Origin: Deferribacteres bacterium
GTDB taxonomy: Bacteria; Thermosulfidibacterota; Thermosulfidibacteria; Thermosulfidibacterales; Thermosulfidibacteraceae
DNA: 11,334 bases
Reading direction: 5' to 3'
Assembly (NCBI GenBank): GCA_013153205.1
Contig: JAADEW010000053.1
Location: 1 to 11,334 of the forward strand
Part shown: piece after piece, positions 5,381-11,334 of the stretch
Position numbering within the stretch: position 1 is the stretch's first letter
How the letters are laid out: each line of letters opens with the position of its first letter
The notes under the pieces: model-generated
What the model was told of the DNA's origin: nothing
What the model saw: only the letters and a program-made list of their open reading frames with translations
Databases searched by the model: none
Program-made: the position numbers and the translations under genes

Positions 5381-6777
5381 TTGCCCGACGGGTTCGCGCT
5401 CAGCAGGCGGTAAAAATAGAGGTTGCTGAAAACCCTCTTCACATAGGTTCTGGTCTCCGCCCGGGGATAAAACTCCACAAACTCGGATATGTGAGAAACC
5501 CATTTATTGGCGTTGAGCCACCTTCTAACGGCATTGGGACCGCTGTTGTAAGCGGCAACGGCAAGGAAATCGGGTAGGGTCTTCTTGAGATAGGAAAGAT
5601 ACCACACCCCATATTTTATGGAGTAAAAGGGATAAAAAAGCTTATTTTTGAAGAAAAGCTCCCCCATTTTGTCCTCTGCAAGCCATCTGCCTGTGCTCGG
5701 CAAAATCTGCATAAGGCCTAAAGCGTTTGACCTTGACACGGAAAACCTGTCAAAAAGGCTCTCCTGTCTCATAACGGCATAGACAAGCTCGTCGTCAACC
5801 CCGTAAGCCCACGAAGCCGCTTTCACCGTGCCGCTGTAAACCTCTGGATACAAAAAGGGAAGCTTGGAATCAAAAGCAAGCACCCTGTCCGCATAAAGAA
5901 GCCTTATCGCATAGGAAGGATTGTCAAGCTCAGGTATAACCCCAAACCAATACGAATCCCTGAGCCTGCACTCTTTAAGAACGTCAAGGGAGACACCATC
6001 CATACCCAAGCTCTGGGCATACTTTACGAGCCTGCAAAGGTAAGAGGAAGGTTCTCCGTTAACTCCCAAATCGCCCCTGCGATAAACGCCCTTTTCCCAC
6101 AAAAAGAGGATTTTGTAAAAATCAAATTTTTTGCTCTCGTAAAGCTTTTCCTCATAAACTTCCGGGCTGATACCCAATACACGGGAAAGCCGATACCTCC
6201 AGTAATAAGAAAAGTTGTCGTTAAGCCTTTTTAAAACCGAAAAGCTTCTGCGATAATCGCCCGTTCTGTAATAGAAAAGAGCCTCAAACTTCAACAGCCT
6301 TTTTCGGGAGATAAAGGGCTTAAAGTGCCTCACAAGCTCCCGGAAGCGGCTGTATTTCTGGGTATAAAAGTAATAGCTAGCAAGATAAGAGAGCACCGAT
6401 TTTTTTACATGGAGAGGTTTATCTTTAAGACGCTTCTCAAGCTCGGAAGGGGAAAGCCAGAGAAAGCTTTTCAACTTCAGGGACTTTCCCGGCTTTTCCA
6501 CCTCAAAAGAGACCTCTTTCTGCATCATCATGTAGGTAATGAGGTCTCTCACCTCCTTCCCTGCGGCAGAATCAAGAAGAGCCCTCGCGTCTTTTGCAAG
6601 CCCTCTCTTTAAGAGGCAGTGAAAAGCAAAGGGTATATAGTCCTCTTTCCCGCCGTATTTCGCCTCGTAAACGGCAAGATTACACAAATTATAGGTGGCT
6701 ATCCGCAGGGCATCGCTTGAAAAAGCAGAAAAAGCCCCACACAGCAGAAAGACAAAAATCAAAAAAGGAGCACGCAT
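5377..6777 (-). CDS. Soluble lytic murein transglycosylase (Slt70-like)
   Basis: A 466-residue exported enzyme that cleaves the MurNAc-GlcNAc bond of peptidoglycan to leave a 1,6-anhydro end. Residues 1-20 are a signal peptide (MRAPFLIFVFLLCGAFSAFS). Residues about 30-310 are rich in helices with many Tyr, Arg and Leu, like the superhelical ring of Slt70. The SLT catalytic domain spans about 315-460: catalytic Glu339 in RQES, then SRSNALGLMQILPSTG (348-363), AAYNSGPNAVRRW (408-420) and FYPRAETRTYVKRVF near the end. All core motifs are intact. The total is shorter than E. coli Slt70 (about 640 residues), with the reduction in the helical part. The ATG at 6777 lies 13 bases after the cimA stop without a visible SD, so it may rely on coupling. 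It is the last gene of the lysC-cimA unit, with no evident functional link to amino-acid synthesis. Confidence 0.9.
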   Translation of the reverse strand: MRAPFLIFVFLLCGAFSAFSSDALRIATYNLCNLAVYEAKYGGKEDYIPFAFHCLLKRGLAKDARALLDSAAGKEVRDLITYMMMQKEVSFEVEKPGKSLKLKSFLWLSPSELEKRLKDKPLHVKKSVLSYLASYYFYTQKYSRFRELVRHFKPFISRKRLLKFEALFYYRTGDYRRSFSVLKRLNDNFSYYWRYRLSRVLGISPEVYEEKLYESKKFDFYKILFLWEKGVYRRGDLGVNGEPSSYLCRLVKYAQSLGMDGVSLDVLKECRLRDSYWFGVIPELDNPSYAIRLLYADRVLAFDSKLPFLYPEVYSGTVKAASWAYGVDDELVYAVMRQESLFDRFSVSRSNALGLMQILPSTGRWLAEDKMGELFFKNKLFYPFYSIKYGVWYLSYLKKTLPDFLAVAAYNSGPNAVRRWLNANKWVSHISEFVEFYPRAETRTYVKRVFSNLYFYRLLSANPSGN

Positions 6778-6790
6778 AACAAACTTGCAG

Positions 6791-8395
6791 TTAGCTCTTA
6801 TCCTTCAGGTCCTTGTTTACTATCTCCCTGCCCTCTTCCTCGTCCTTCATAAGCTTATACTCTATACTGTCCACCAGAGCCTGCCAGCTTGCCTCTATCA
6901 CATTCTCGTGCACCCCCACGGTGCCCCAGCGCCTCTTGCCGTCGGTGGACTCAATAAGCACGCGTACTTTGGCTGATGTCCCCGCATACTCGTCAAGTAT
7001 TCTGACCTTGTAATCAACGAGCTGAACCTCTGAAAGGTTGGGATAAAATTCCTCCAGCGCCTTTCTCAAGGCCTTATCCAGAGCATTCACAGGACCGTTT
7101 CCTTCAGCAACGGTGTATTGTTTGCCGAGGGGGGTTTCCACCTTTATGGTAGCCTCACTCAAAGGCTCGTCCTCTCTTCTTCTCTTTTCAACCATAACCC
7201 TGAAGCCCCTCAAATCAAAGTAGGGCTTAAACTTCTTCATCGCCTTCTTTATAAGAATTTCAAAGGAAGCCTCAGCTCCCTCAAACTGATATCCCTGATG
7301 CTCAAGGACCTTCAACTGCTCCAGAACCTCCTGAACCACCGGGTCCTTGCTGTCAAGGTCAAGGCCAAACTCTTTGGCTTTGTAAACTATATTTGACCTT
7401 CCAGAAAGGTCTGACACCAGAACCCTCTGTCTGTTGCCCACAAGCTCCGGTCTTATGTGCTCATAGGTCTCCGGATTTCTCATGACGGCGCTGACATGGA
7501 CCCCTCCCTTGTGGGCAAAAGCACTCTTGCCAACATAGGGCTGATGGGGCCAGGGCTTGATGTTGGCTATCTCGTAAACAAACCTTGAAAGGTTGGTAAG
7601 CCCTCTCAGCTTCTCAAGGGGAATACACTCAATACCCATTTTGAGCACGATGTTGGGTATAATGGAGCAGAGATTGGCGTTTCCGCATCTTTCGCCAAAG
7701 CCGTTTATAGTTCCCTGAACATGCACCACTCCGCATTTCACCGCCATGATTGAATTGGCAACGGCACACTCGGTATCGTTGTGGCAGTGAATTCCAAGGG
7801 GAGCGCTTATGTGCTTCTTAACCTCTTCAATTATCTCCTCAACCTCAAAGGGGAGACAGCCGCCGTTTGTGTCGCAAAGGCATATAACATCGGCTCCCGC
7901 CTCCTCAGCGGCTTTGATGGTCTTTATAGCGTATTCGGGATTCCTCTTATATCCGTCAAAGAAATGCTCGGCATCGTATATAACCTCTCTGTCGTGCTCC
8001 TTCATGAAAGAGACCGTGTCGTAAATCATCTTCAGGTTTTCGTCCAGGGAGCACTTAAGGGCATCCTTCACATGCAAATCCCATGACTTGCCGAATATGG
8101 CAACCACCGGTGTCTCAGCCTTTAAGAGAGCTATGACATTTGCGTCCTTTTCCACAGGCATGTTCGCCCTTCTTGTGCTCCCAAAGGCGCTTATCTTAGC
8201 GTTTTTCAGGTTGAGCCGCTTGGCAAGCTCAAAAAATTCCATATCCTTGGGATTTGAGCCGGGCCAGCCTCCCTCTATGTAATGGATTCCGAACTCGTCC
8301 AGCTTTTCAGCAATGAGGAGCTTGTCCGTTGAGGAAAAGGATATCTCCTCAGCCTGAGTGCCGTCACGCAGAGTGGTATCGTAAATCTTAACCAT
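6791..8395 (-). CDS. cimA: (R)-citramalate synthase
   Basis: A 534-residue cytoplasmic enzyme joining pyruvate and acetyl-CoA to citramalate, the first step of threonine-independent isoleucine synthesis. The TIM-barrel catalytic domain covers about 1-270: DTTLRDGTQ at 6-14 (Arg10, Asp11), the metal site HCHND at 203-207, and GTINGFGERCGNANL at 228-242. A linker region follows (HKGGVHVSAV, 295-304). The C-terminal LeuA-type regulatory domain covers about 395-515 (GPVNALDKALRKAL; DEYAGTSAKVRV). The opening QAEEISFSSTDK and the long linker follow the citramalate synthase branch rather than 2-isopropylmalate synthase, although homologues are easily confused. The C-terminal domain suggests feedback control by isoleucine. 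The start is firm: AGGAGG (8407-8402) ends 6 bases before the ATG, and that SD overlaps the lysC stop. Homocitrate synthase is a less likely alternative. Confidence 0.88.
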   Translation of the reverse strand: MVKIYDTTLRDGTQAEEISFSSTDKLLIAEKLDEFGIHYIEGGWPGSNPKDMEFFELAKRLNLKNAKISAFGSTRRANMPVEKDANVIALLKAETPVVAIFGKSWDLHVKDALKCSLDENLKMIYDTVSFMKEHDREVIYDAEHFFDGYKRNPEYAIKTIKAAEEAGADVICLCDTNGGCLPFEVEEIIEEVKKHISAPLGIHCHNDTECAVANSIMAVKCGVVHVQGTINGFGERCGNANLCSIIPNIVLKMGIECIPLEKLRGLTNLSRFVYEIANIKPWPHQPYVGKSAFAHKGGVHVSAVMRNPETYEHIRPELVGNRQRVLVSDLSGRSNIVYKAKEFGLDLDSKDPVVQEVLEQLKVLEHQGYQFEGAEASFEILIKKAMKKFKPYFDLRGFRVMVEKRRREDEPLSEATIKVETPLGKQYTVAEGNGPVNALDKALRKALEEFYPNLSEVQLVDYKVRILDEYAGTSAKVRVLIESTDGKRRWGTVGVHENVIEASWQALVDSIEYKLMKDEEEGREIVNKDLKDKS

Positions 8396-8405
8396 AAACT
8401 ACCTC

Positions 8406-8909
8406 CTAACCTTCCCCCAGATTAAAGGCATCATGCAGAGCTCTCACCGCAAGCTCGGTGTATTTCTCATCAATGACGCAGGAAACCTTTATCTCAGAAG
8501 TGCTTATCATCAATATGTTTATTCCCTCTTTAGCCAGTGTCTCAAACATCTTAGCCGCAACACCGGGATGGGACCTCATACCCACTCCTATAATGGAGAC
8601 CTTGGCTATCCTATCCTCCGTGGTGTAGCCCTTAGCTCCTATCTCCTTCACCACCTCTTCAACCACCTGCACCGCCTTGGGCAGGTCGGTCCTCGCCACG
8701 GTAAAGGAAAGGTCCGTCAGTCCCTCGTGAGACACATTCTGAACTATCATATCAACGTTTATGTTGGCATCGGCAATGGGCCTGAAGATAGATGCGGCAA
8801 TTCCCGGTCTATCAGGAACATCTATAAAAGTGATTCTTGCCTGATTTTTATCGTAAGTCACGGCAGAAACAAGAACTTCCTCCATCTCCTTTGAAAACGG
8901 CACCACCAT
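8406..8909 (-). CDS. lysC: Probable in-frame internal gene: aspartate kinase regulatory (beta) subunit
   Basis: Inside lysC an ATG (codon 239) is preceded by an unusually strong SD, AGGAGGAGGG on the minus strand (8923-8914), 4 to 5 bases away. Translation from here gives 167 residues holding both ACT domains and no kinase domain. In Bacillus subtilis aspartokinase II and Corynebacterium LysC an internal start at almost the same place (codons 246 and 250 in those proteins, from memory) gives a beta subunit forming an alpha2beta2 enzyme. The position and the SD agree with this arrangement. That the product is made here is an inference. Confidence 0.6.
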   Translation of the reverse strand: MVVPFSKEMEEVLVSAVTYDKNQARITFIDVPDRPGIAASIFRPIADANINVDMIVQNVSHEGLTDLSFTVARTDLPKAVQVVEEVVKEIGAKGYTTEDRIAKVSIIGVGMRSHPGVAAKMFETLAKEGINILMISTSEIKVSCVIDEKYTELAVRALHDAFNLGEG

Positions 8910-9623
8910 TGTTCCCTCCTCCTCTGAAAATGTTGACCTCACATGTATAGGGATTCCATACTTCATCCCTATCTCAACAGACCTGACCTGCAATACCTTG
9001 GCTCCCGCAGAAGCCATCTCAAGCATCTCTTCAAAGCATATCTTTTCTATCTTCCTTGCGTTAGGCACTATTCTCGGGTCAGCGGTAAAGACACCGGTAA
9101 CATCGGTATAAATTTCGCAGACATCCGCATTCAAAGCCGCCGCCAGAGCCACGGCAGTGGTGTCAGAACCGCCCCTCCCAAGGGTGGTAACATCGTGGGA
9201 AAGCTCGGACACGCCCTGAAAACCGGCAACCACCGCTATCTCACCTCTTTTGAGAGCTTCCAGAATGTTCTTCGCTTCAATTCTTTTGATTCTCGCCTTG
9301 GTATGAGCCTCGTCTGTGATAAATCCCGCCTGCCTTCCTGTAAAAGACCTCGCCTTGTAGCCCATAGCCTTCAAAGCTATCGCCAGAAGAGCCGCGGAGA
9401 CCCTCTCTCCAGAGGAGAGAAGAAGGTCCATCTCCCTCTCATCGGGTATCTCAGCCAATTGCTGGGCAAGCCCTATAAGCCTATCCGTCTCACCAGCCAT
9501 GGCGGATACCACTACCACCACGTCGTTGCCCTTGTCCTTGGTCTGGGCTACACGCCTTGCAACGTTCTTTATCTTTTCTATATCACCCACCGATGTGCCG
9601 CCGTATTTCTGAACAACAAGCAT
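8406..9623 (-). CDS. lysC: Aspartate kinase (alpha subunit)
   Basis: A 405-residue cytoplasmic enzyme phosphorylating aspartate, the entry to Lys, Met and Thr synthesis. The kinase domain (1-235) starts with KYGGTS (6-11) and has SSGERVS (70-76), TLGRGGSDTTAV (147-158) and YTDVTGVFTADPR (172-184). Two ACT domains follow (about 264-330 and 341-405), with QNVSHEGLTDLSFTV and MRSHPGVAAKMFETL as typical inhibitor-site segments; lysine and/or threonine feedback is expected. No homoserine dehydrogenase is fused. The ATG at 9623 has GGAGGG 7 bases before it (9636-9631) and gives the standard N-terminus; a TTG 24 codons upstream is part of the likely -35 box. It is the first gene of a unit with cimA, whose SD overlaps the lysC stop. 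A second protein is probably translated from within it. Confidence 0.93.
   Translation of the reverse strand: MLVVQKYGGTSVGDIEKIKNVARRVAQTKDKGNDVVVVVSAMAGETDRLIGLAQQLAEIPDEREMDLLLSSGERVSAALLAIALKAMGYKARSFTGRQAGFITDEAHTKARIKRIEAKNILEALKRGEIAVVAGFQGVSELSHDVTTLGRGGSDTTAVALAAALNADVCEIYTDVTGVFTADPRIVPNARKIEKICFEEMLEMASAGAKVLQVRSVEIGMKYGIPIHVRSTFSEEEGTMVVPFSKEMEEVLVSAVTYDKNQARITFIDVPDRPGIAASIFRPIADANINVDMIVQNVSHEGLTDLSFTVARTDLPKAVQVVEEVVKEIGAKGYTTEDRIAKVSIIGVGMRSHPGVAAKMFETLAKEGINILMISTSEIKVSCVIDEKYTELAVRALHDAFNLGEG
8914..8923 (-). promoter_or_regulatory. lysC: Internal SD for the lysC beta subunit
   Basis: The minus strand reads AGGAGGAGGG, which holds two overlapping AGGAGG matches, ending 4 bases before the ATG at 8909-8907. 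It encodes Ser-Glu-Glu-Glu-Gly in the lysC frame, so part of the match could be a by-product of GAG/GAA codons. Confidence 0.6.
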
Positions 9624-9648
9624 CGTCACACCCTCCAGATAGAGAAAT

Positions 9649-9665
9649 CCCTTCAAATTTAAGGG
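9649..9665. repeat. lysC: Palindrome at the likely lysC transcription start
   Basis: The plus strand reads CCCTTCAAATTTAAGGG, a 17-base palindrome with one mismatched pair (arms CCCTT/AAGGG, centre AAATTT-like). It lies 26 bases upstream of the lysC ATG and directly at or after the expected start of transcription from the 9668-9695 promoter. This is where a repressor operator would sit. It has no T-run and is too weak to be a convincing terminator. Confidence 0.35.
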
Positions 9666-9667
9666 GA

Positions 9668-9695
9668 CTATTAAGCAGTAAAAATCAAATGTCAA
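9668..9695 (-). promoter_or_regulatory. lysC: Probable promoter for lysC-cimA-transglycosylase
   Basis: On the minus strand a perfect -35 box TTGACA (9695-9690) is followed after 16 bases by TAATAG (9673-9668, weak -10). The -35 overlaps the last codons and stop of the DUF3108 gene. Transcription would begin near 9661, giving a leader of nearly 40 bases. The 61-base gap here is the largest between genes of this strand, which supports a new promoter. Confidence 0.4.
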
Positions 9696-10413
9696 GTTTA
9701 GAGAGGATAATTTTTATGTTTCCCCATCTGGTAGGAACGAGAGCCTTAACCAGATAGCCCTCATCCTTATCAAGCCATATCTGAACGGGCTTTCCGGCAT
9801 CCCTTGCCATTAGCAGGCCCTTTGCGGCAACCTTCAGGGAAAACTTCAGGGCTTTCCTAACGCCGCAACCTGTTTTAACCTCCTCCTGTCCAAGAAAGGC
9901 TATCTCAGGGATTACCTCTTTCTTGCCTGTGGTTACGAAATAGGCAAAGCTCTCCACAGCCTTTACATTTCCCTTCCTCACCAAAACCGAAAAGACATAG
10001 TAGGCGGACAGAGGGTCGTAAACCCTGCCCTTCACCACAGCCTTTCTTTTGAGCTTTGAATTTCTGTAATAGAGCAATAGATGCCGGTTTGCATCGTAAA
10101 CGATTTTATCCTTTCGCCTATACCTGCCCTCCCTTATCTTAGCTTCGTAAAAGGAAAAGGAGCTTAAATCACTCGGAAGCCGGGATTTAAACCTGTCCCT
10201 CACGCTGTAAAAAAGGTCCACAAACCCGGTGGTTCTGGCATAGGATTTGAGCTCACAAAAGCCCGGGCTTTTATTACAGCTTATCACCATCCTGGAAAAA
10301 CCCACAGGAATCACGCCGAAAAAGACCTTGTAGTAGAGGGTTTCAGCCCATACCGAAACAGACCATAAAGCTAAAGTGCAGAATAGTAGAGCAATCCGTC
10401 TTCGTAAAAGCAA
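9685..10413 (-). CDS. DUF3108 family exported protein
   Basis: A 242-residue protein of unknown function. Residues 1-23 are a Sec signal peptide (Arg-rich start, hydrophobic core LLFCTLALWSVSV, cleavage after SVWA), so the mature protein is periplasmic or outer-membrane associated. The rest fits the beta-rich DUF3108 fold: YYKVFFGVIPVGFSRM at the start, KIVYDANRHLLLYY at 103-116, YDPLSAYYVF at 132-141, and PVQIWLDKDEGYLVKALVPTRWGNIKIIL at the end. The mature part has three cysteines (46, 53, 183). The only start that keeps the signal peptide is a TTG at 10413, with GAAGG just upstream, so the gene overlaps the preceding one by 43 bases. The role of the family is not established; cell-envelope or outer-membrane work is a guess. 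Confidence 0.8.
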   Translation of the reverse strand: MLLRRRIALLFCTLALWSVSVWAETLYYKVFFGVIPVGFSRMVISCNKSPGFCELKSYARTTGFVDLFYSVRDRFKSRLPSDLSSFSFYEAKIREGRYRRKDKIVYDANRHLLLYYRNSKLKRKAVVKGRVYDPLSAYYVFSVLVRKGNVKAVESFAYFVTTGKKEVIPEIAFLGQEEVKTGCGVRKALKFSLKVAAKGLLMARDAGKPVQIWLDKDEGYLVKALVPTRWGNIKIILSKLDI

Positions 10414-11333
10414 CGAACCTTCCCCTTATCCTCAAGTATATCAAGCCTGCCCATTATTTCAGACATCACAATGTAGATGTGGGCTTTCTTCATGTCGGGA
10501 TAGATGGCTCTGGCAAGCTCAAAGGGAGTGAGCCGCCCCTTCTCTTTCAGCGCGGCAATTATGAGCCTGCTTTTGTCCCTGAACCTCGCCATAAGGTTAT
10601 CAAGAGCCTGAATGTAGCTCCCCTTAAACTCCCTGTGAGCGGGATAAAAGACCTTCAAGCCTCTATCCCTCATTTTCTTCAAAGACTCGCAGTAATTAAG
10701 CATGGACTTAACCCTCTTTCCGTCCCTCGTTACATCTATGATAGGGTCAGGGGTGAGGCTGGTAAAGATAAAGTCCCCGGTTATAGCTTCGTCCTCAAGG
10801 AGCAGAATGGTGTGCCCCGGAGAGTGGCCGGGAACATGCACTATCTCAAAAGAAAAGCCTTCAAACTCAAGCCTATCCCCATCGCCAACGGCAACAAGAC
10901 AATCCTCATCAAGAGCCTTACAGAAAGGGCTTTCCCAGGCGATAACCTGAACAAAGTAATCTATGTAATCCTCCGGCACCCCAAACATTCTGAAAAAGGG
11001 GATGACCCGCATGTAATACTCCCTTCTGTCCTTTACCTTGTCAAAATCCCAGGGGTGAAGGTAAACCTTTGCACCGGAAAGCTCAGCAAAGACCCTTGCA
11101 AAACCGTAGTGGTCAGAATGGCCGTGGGTGAGATAAATCCTCTTCACGTCCCTGAAGGTAAGCCCCAGCGTCCTCAACCGCTCATCCCAGATGCGCCTAA
11201 TCTCATCGGTATAAACGCCTGCATCCACTATGGTTACTGGCTCATCAAGTATCACATAGGAATAAACCTCGCCTATGGGATAGGGGGTGGGCAGGACAAC
11301 CCTTTCAACACGGCACTTGTTCTTTAGAAGCAT
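10371..11333 (-). CDS. Metallo-beta-lactamase-fold hydrolase with probable C-terminal winged helix
   Basis: A 320-residue cytoplasmic protein. The metallo-beta-lactamase domain covers about 10-240: VDAG at 36-39, the metal motif HGHSDH at 70-75, PGHSPGH with His170, Asp187 in TGDFIF, and PAHRE with His233. All metal ligands are present. Residues about 245-320 are helical then beta (LIIAALKEKGRLTPFELARAIYP, GRLDILEDKGKVRCFYEDGLLYYSAL), with the pattern of a winged helix, as seen in the LACTB2-like group of this superfamily. A role as a thioesterase, lactonase or nuclease cannot be separated from sequence alone. The ATG at 11333 lies one base from the window edge, so its SD is not visible and the true start could be further upstream. 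The downstream DUF3108 gene starts 43 bases inside its end, so the two are co-transcribed. Confidence 0.85.
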   Translation of the reverse strand: MLLKNKCRVERVVLPTPYPIGEVYSYVILDEPVTIVDAGVYTDEIRRIWDERLRTLGLTFRDVKRIYLTHGHSDHYGFARVFAELSGAKVYLHPWDFDKVKDRREYYMRVIPFFRMFGVPEDYIDYFVQVIAWESPFCKALDEDCLVAVGDGDRLEFEGFSFEIVHVPGHSPGHTILLLEDEAITGDFIFTSLTPDPIIDVTRDGKRVKSMLNYCESLKKMRDRGLKVFYPAHREFKGSYIQALDNLMARFRDKSRLIIAALKEKGRLTPFELARAIYPDMKKAHIYIVMSEIMGRLDILEDKGKVRCFYEDGLLYYSAL

Positions 11334-11334
11334 G

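Noticed and set aside
8943..9662. A 239-codon open frame on the plus strand
   Set aside because: It is antisense to lysC and its composition (many His, Arg, Tyr) is typical of a shadow frame.
9649..9666. The palindrome before lysC as a rho-independent terminator for the DUF3108 gene
   Set aside because: The stem is only 5 base pairs before a mismatch and no run of T follows in the minus-strand direction.
9624..9695. A 24-codon N-terminal extension of lysC starting at TTG
   Set aside because: The TTG is part of the likely -35 box, there is no SD before it, and the ATG at 9623 has a good SD and gives the standard aspartate kinase N-terminus.
10479..11327. A 282-codon open frame on the plus strand
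   Set aside because: It is fully antisense to the MBL-winged-helix gene, which has all metal-binding motifs; the plus-strand translation has no recognisable domain and no SD.
1..11334. CRISPR array, insertion sequence, tRNA/rRNA, toxin-antitoxin or phage-defence genes
   Set aside because: I read both strands for repeats, transposase motifs, cloverleaf-like stretches and small paired genes and found none that stands up.

Overview
The window reads as chromosomal DNA of a bacterium. It has clear Shine-Dalgarno (SD) sites, sigma-70-like promoters, a flagellar/type III export gene pair, a periplasmic lytic transglycosylase and a Sec-exported DUF3108 protein, which together point to a Gram-negative (diderm) cell. 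The proteins are rich in Lys and Glu, arginine is mostly AGA/AGG and isoleucine often ATA, and there is a TrmI-type tRNA methyltransferase and a citramalate route to isoleucine. This combination suggests an anaerobic thermophile of the Aquificota / Thermosulfidibacter / Thermodesulfobacteria kind. The lineage is an inference; there is no rRNA or other marker here.

Layout. (1) 1-624, minus: the N-terminal part of a class III (CaiB/BaiF) CoA-transferase cut by the window edge, followed by an AT-rich divergent intergenic region (625-1022) with a good minus-strand promoter and a perfect inverted repeat. (2) 1023-1589, plus: a GNAT acetyltransferase. (3) 3655-1592, minus: a tightly packed operon trmI - 111-aa unknown protein - metallo-beta-lactamase-fold protein with C-terminal TPRs, with overlapping start/stop codons. 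(4) 3704-5380, plus: bioD - FliK-like protein - small FlhB-C-terminal-domain protein, again with overlapping genes. (5) 11333-5377, minus: a second metallo-beta-lactamase-fold protein with a probable C-terminal winged helix, a DUF3108 exported protein, then lysC - cimA - lytic transglycosylase. A probable promoter with a palindrome at its start site lies just upstream of lysC.

How the genes work together. lysC opens the aspartate family (Lys, Thr, Met). cimA makes citramalate for threonine-independent isoleucine synthesis, so the pair sits at the branch between the two carbon sources for isoleucine. lysC also carries a strong internal SD and ATG at the place where a separate regulatory beta subunit starts in Bacillus and Corynebacterium. 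The FliK-like/FlhB-C pair matches the two partners of the export substrate-specificity switch but lies behind a biotin gene, not in a visible flagellar cluster. Both convergent junctions (1589/1592 and 5380/5377) leave no room for an intergenic terminator.

I see no mobile element, CRISPR array, tRNA/rRNA, defence island or obvious horizontally acquired cargo. The window is mostly housekeeping; the most interesting points are gene arrangement, the internal lysC start, the FliK/FlhB-C pair and the unrecognised 111-aa protein.
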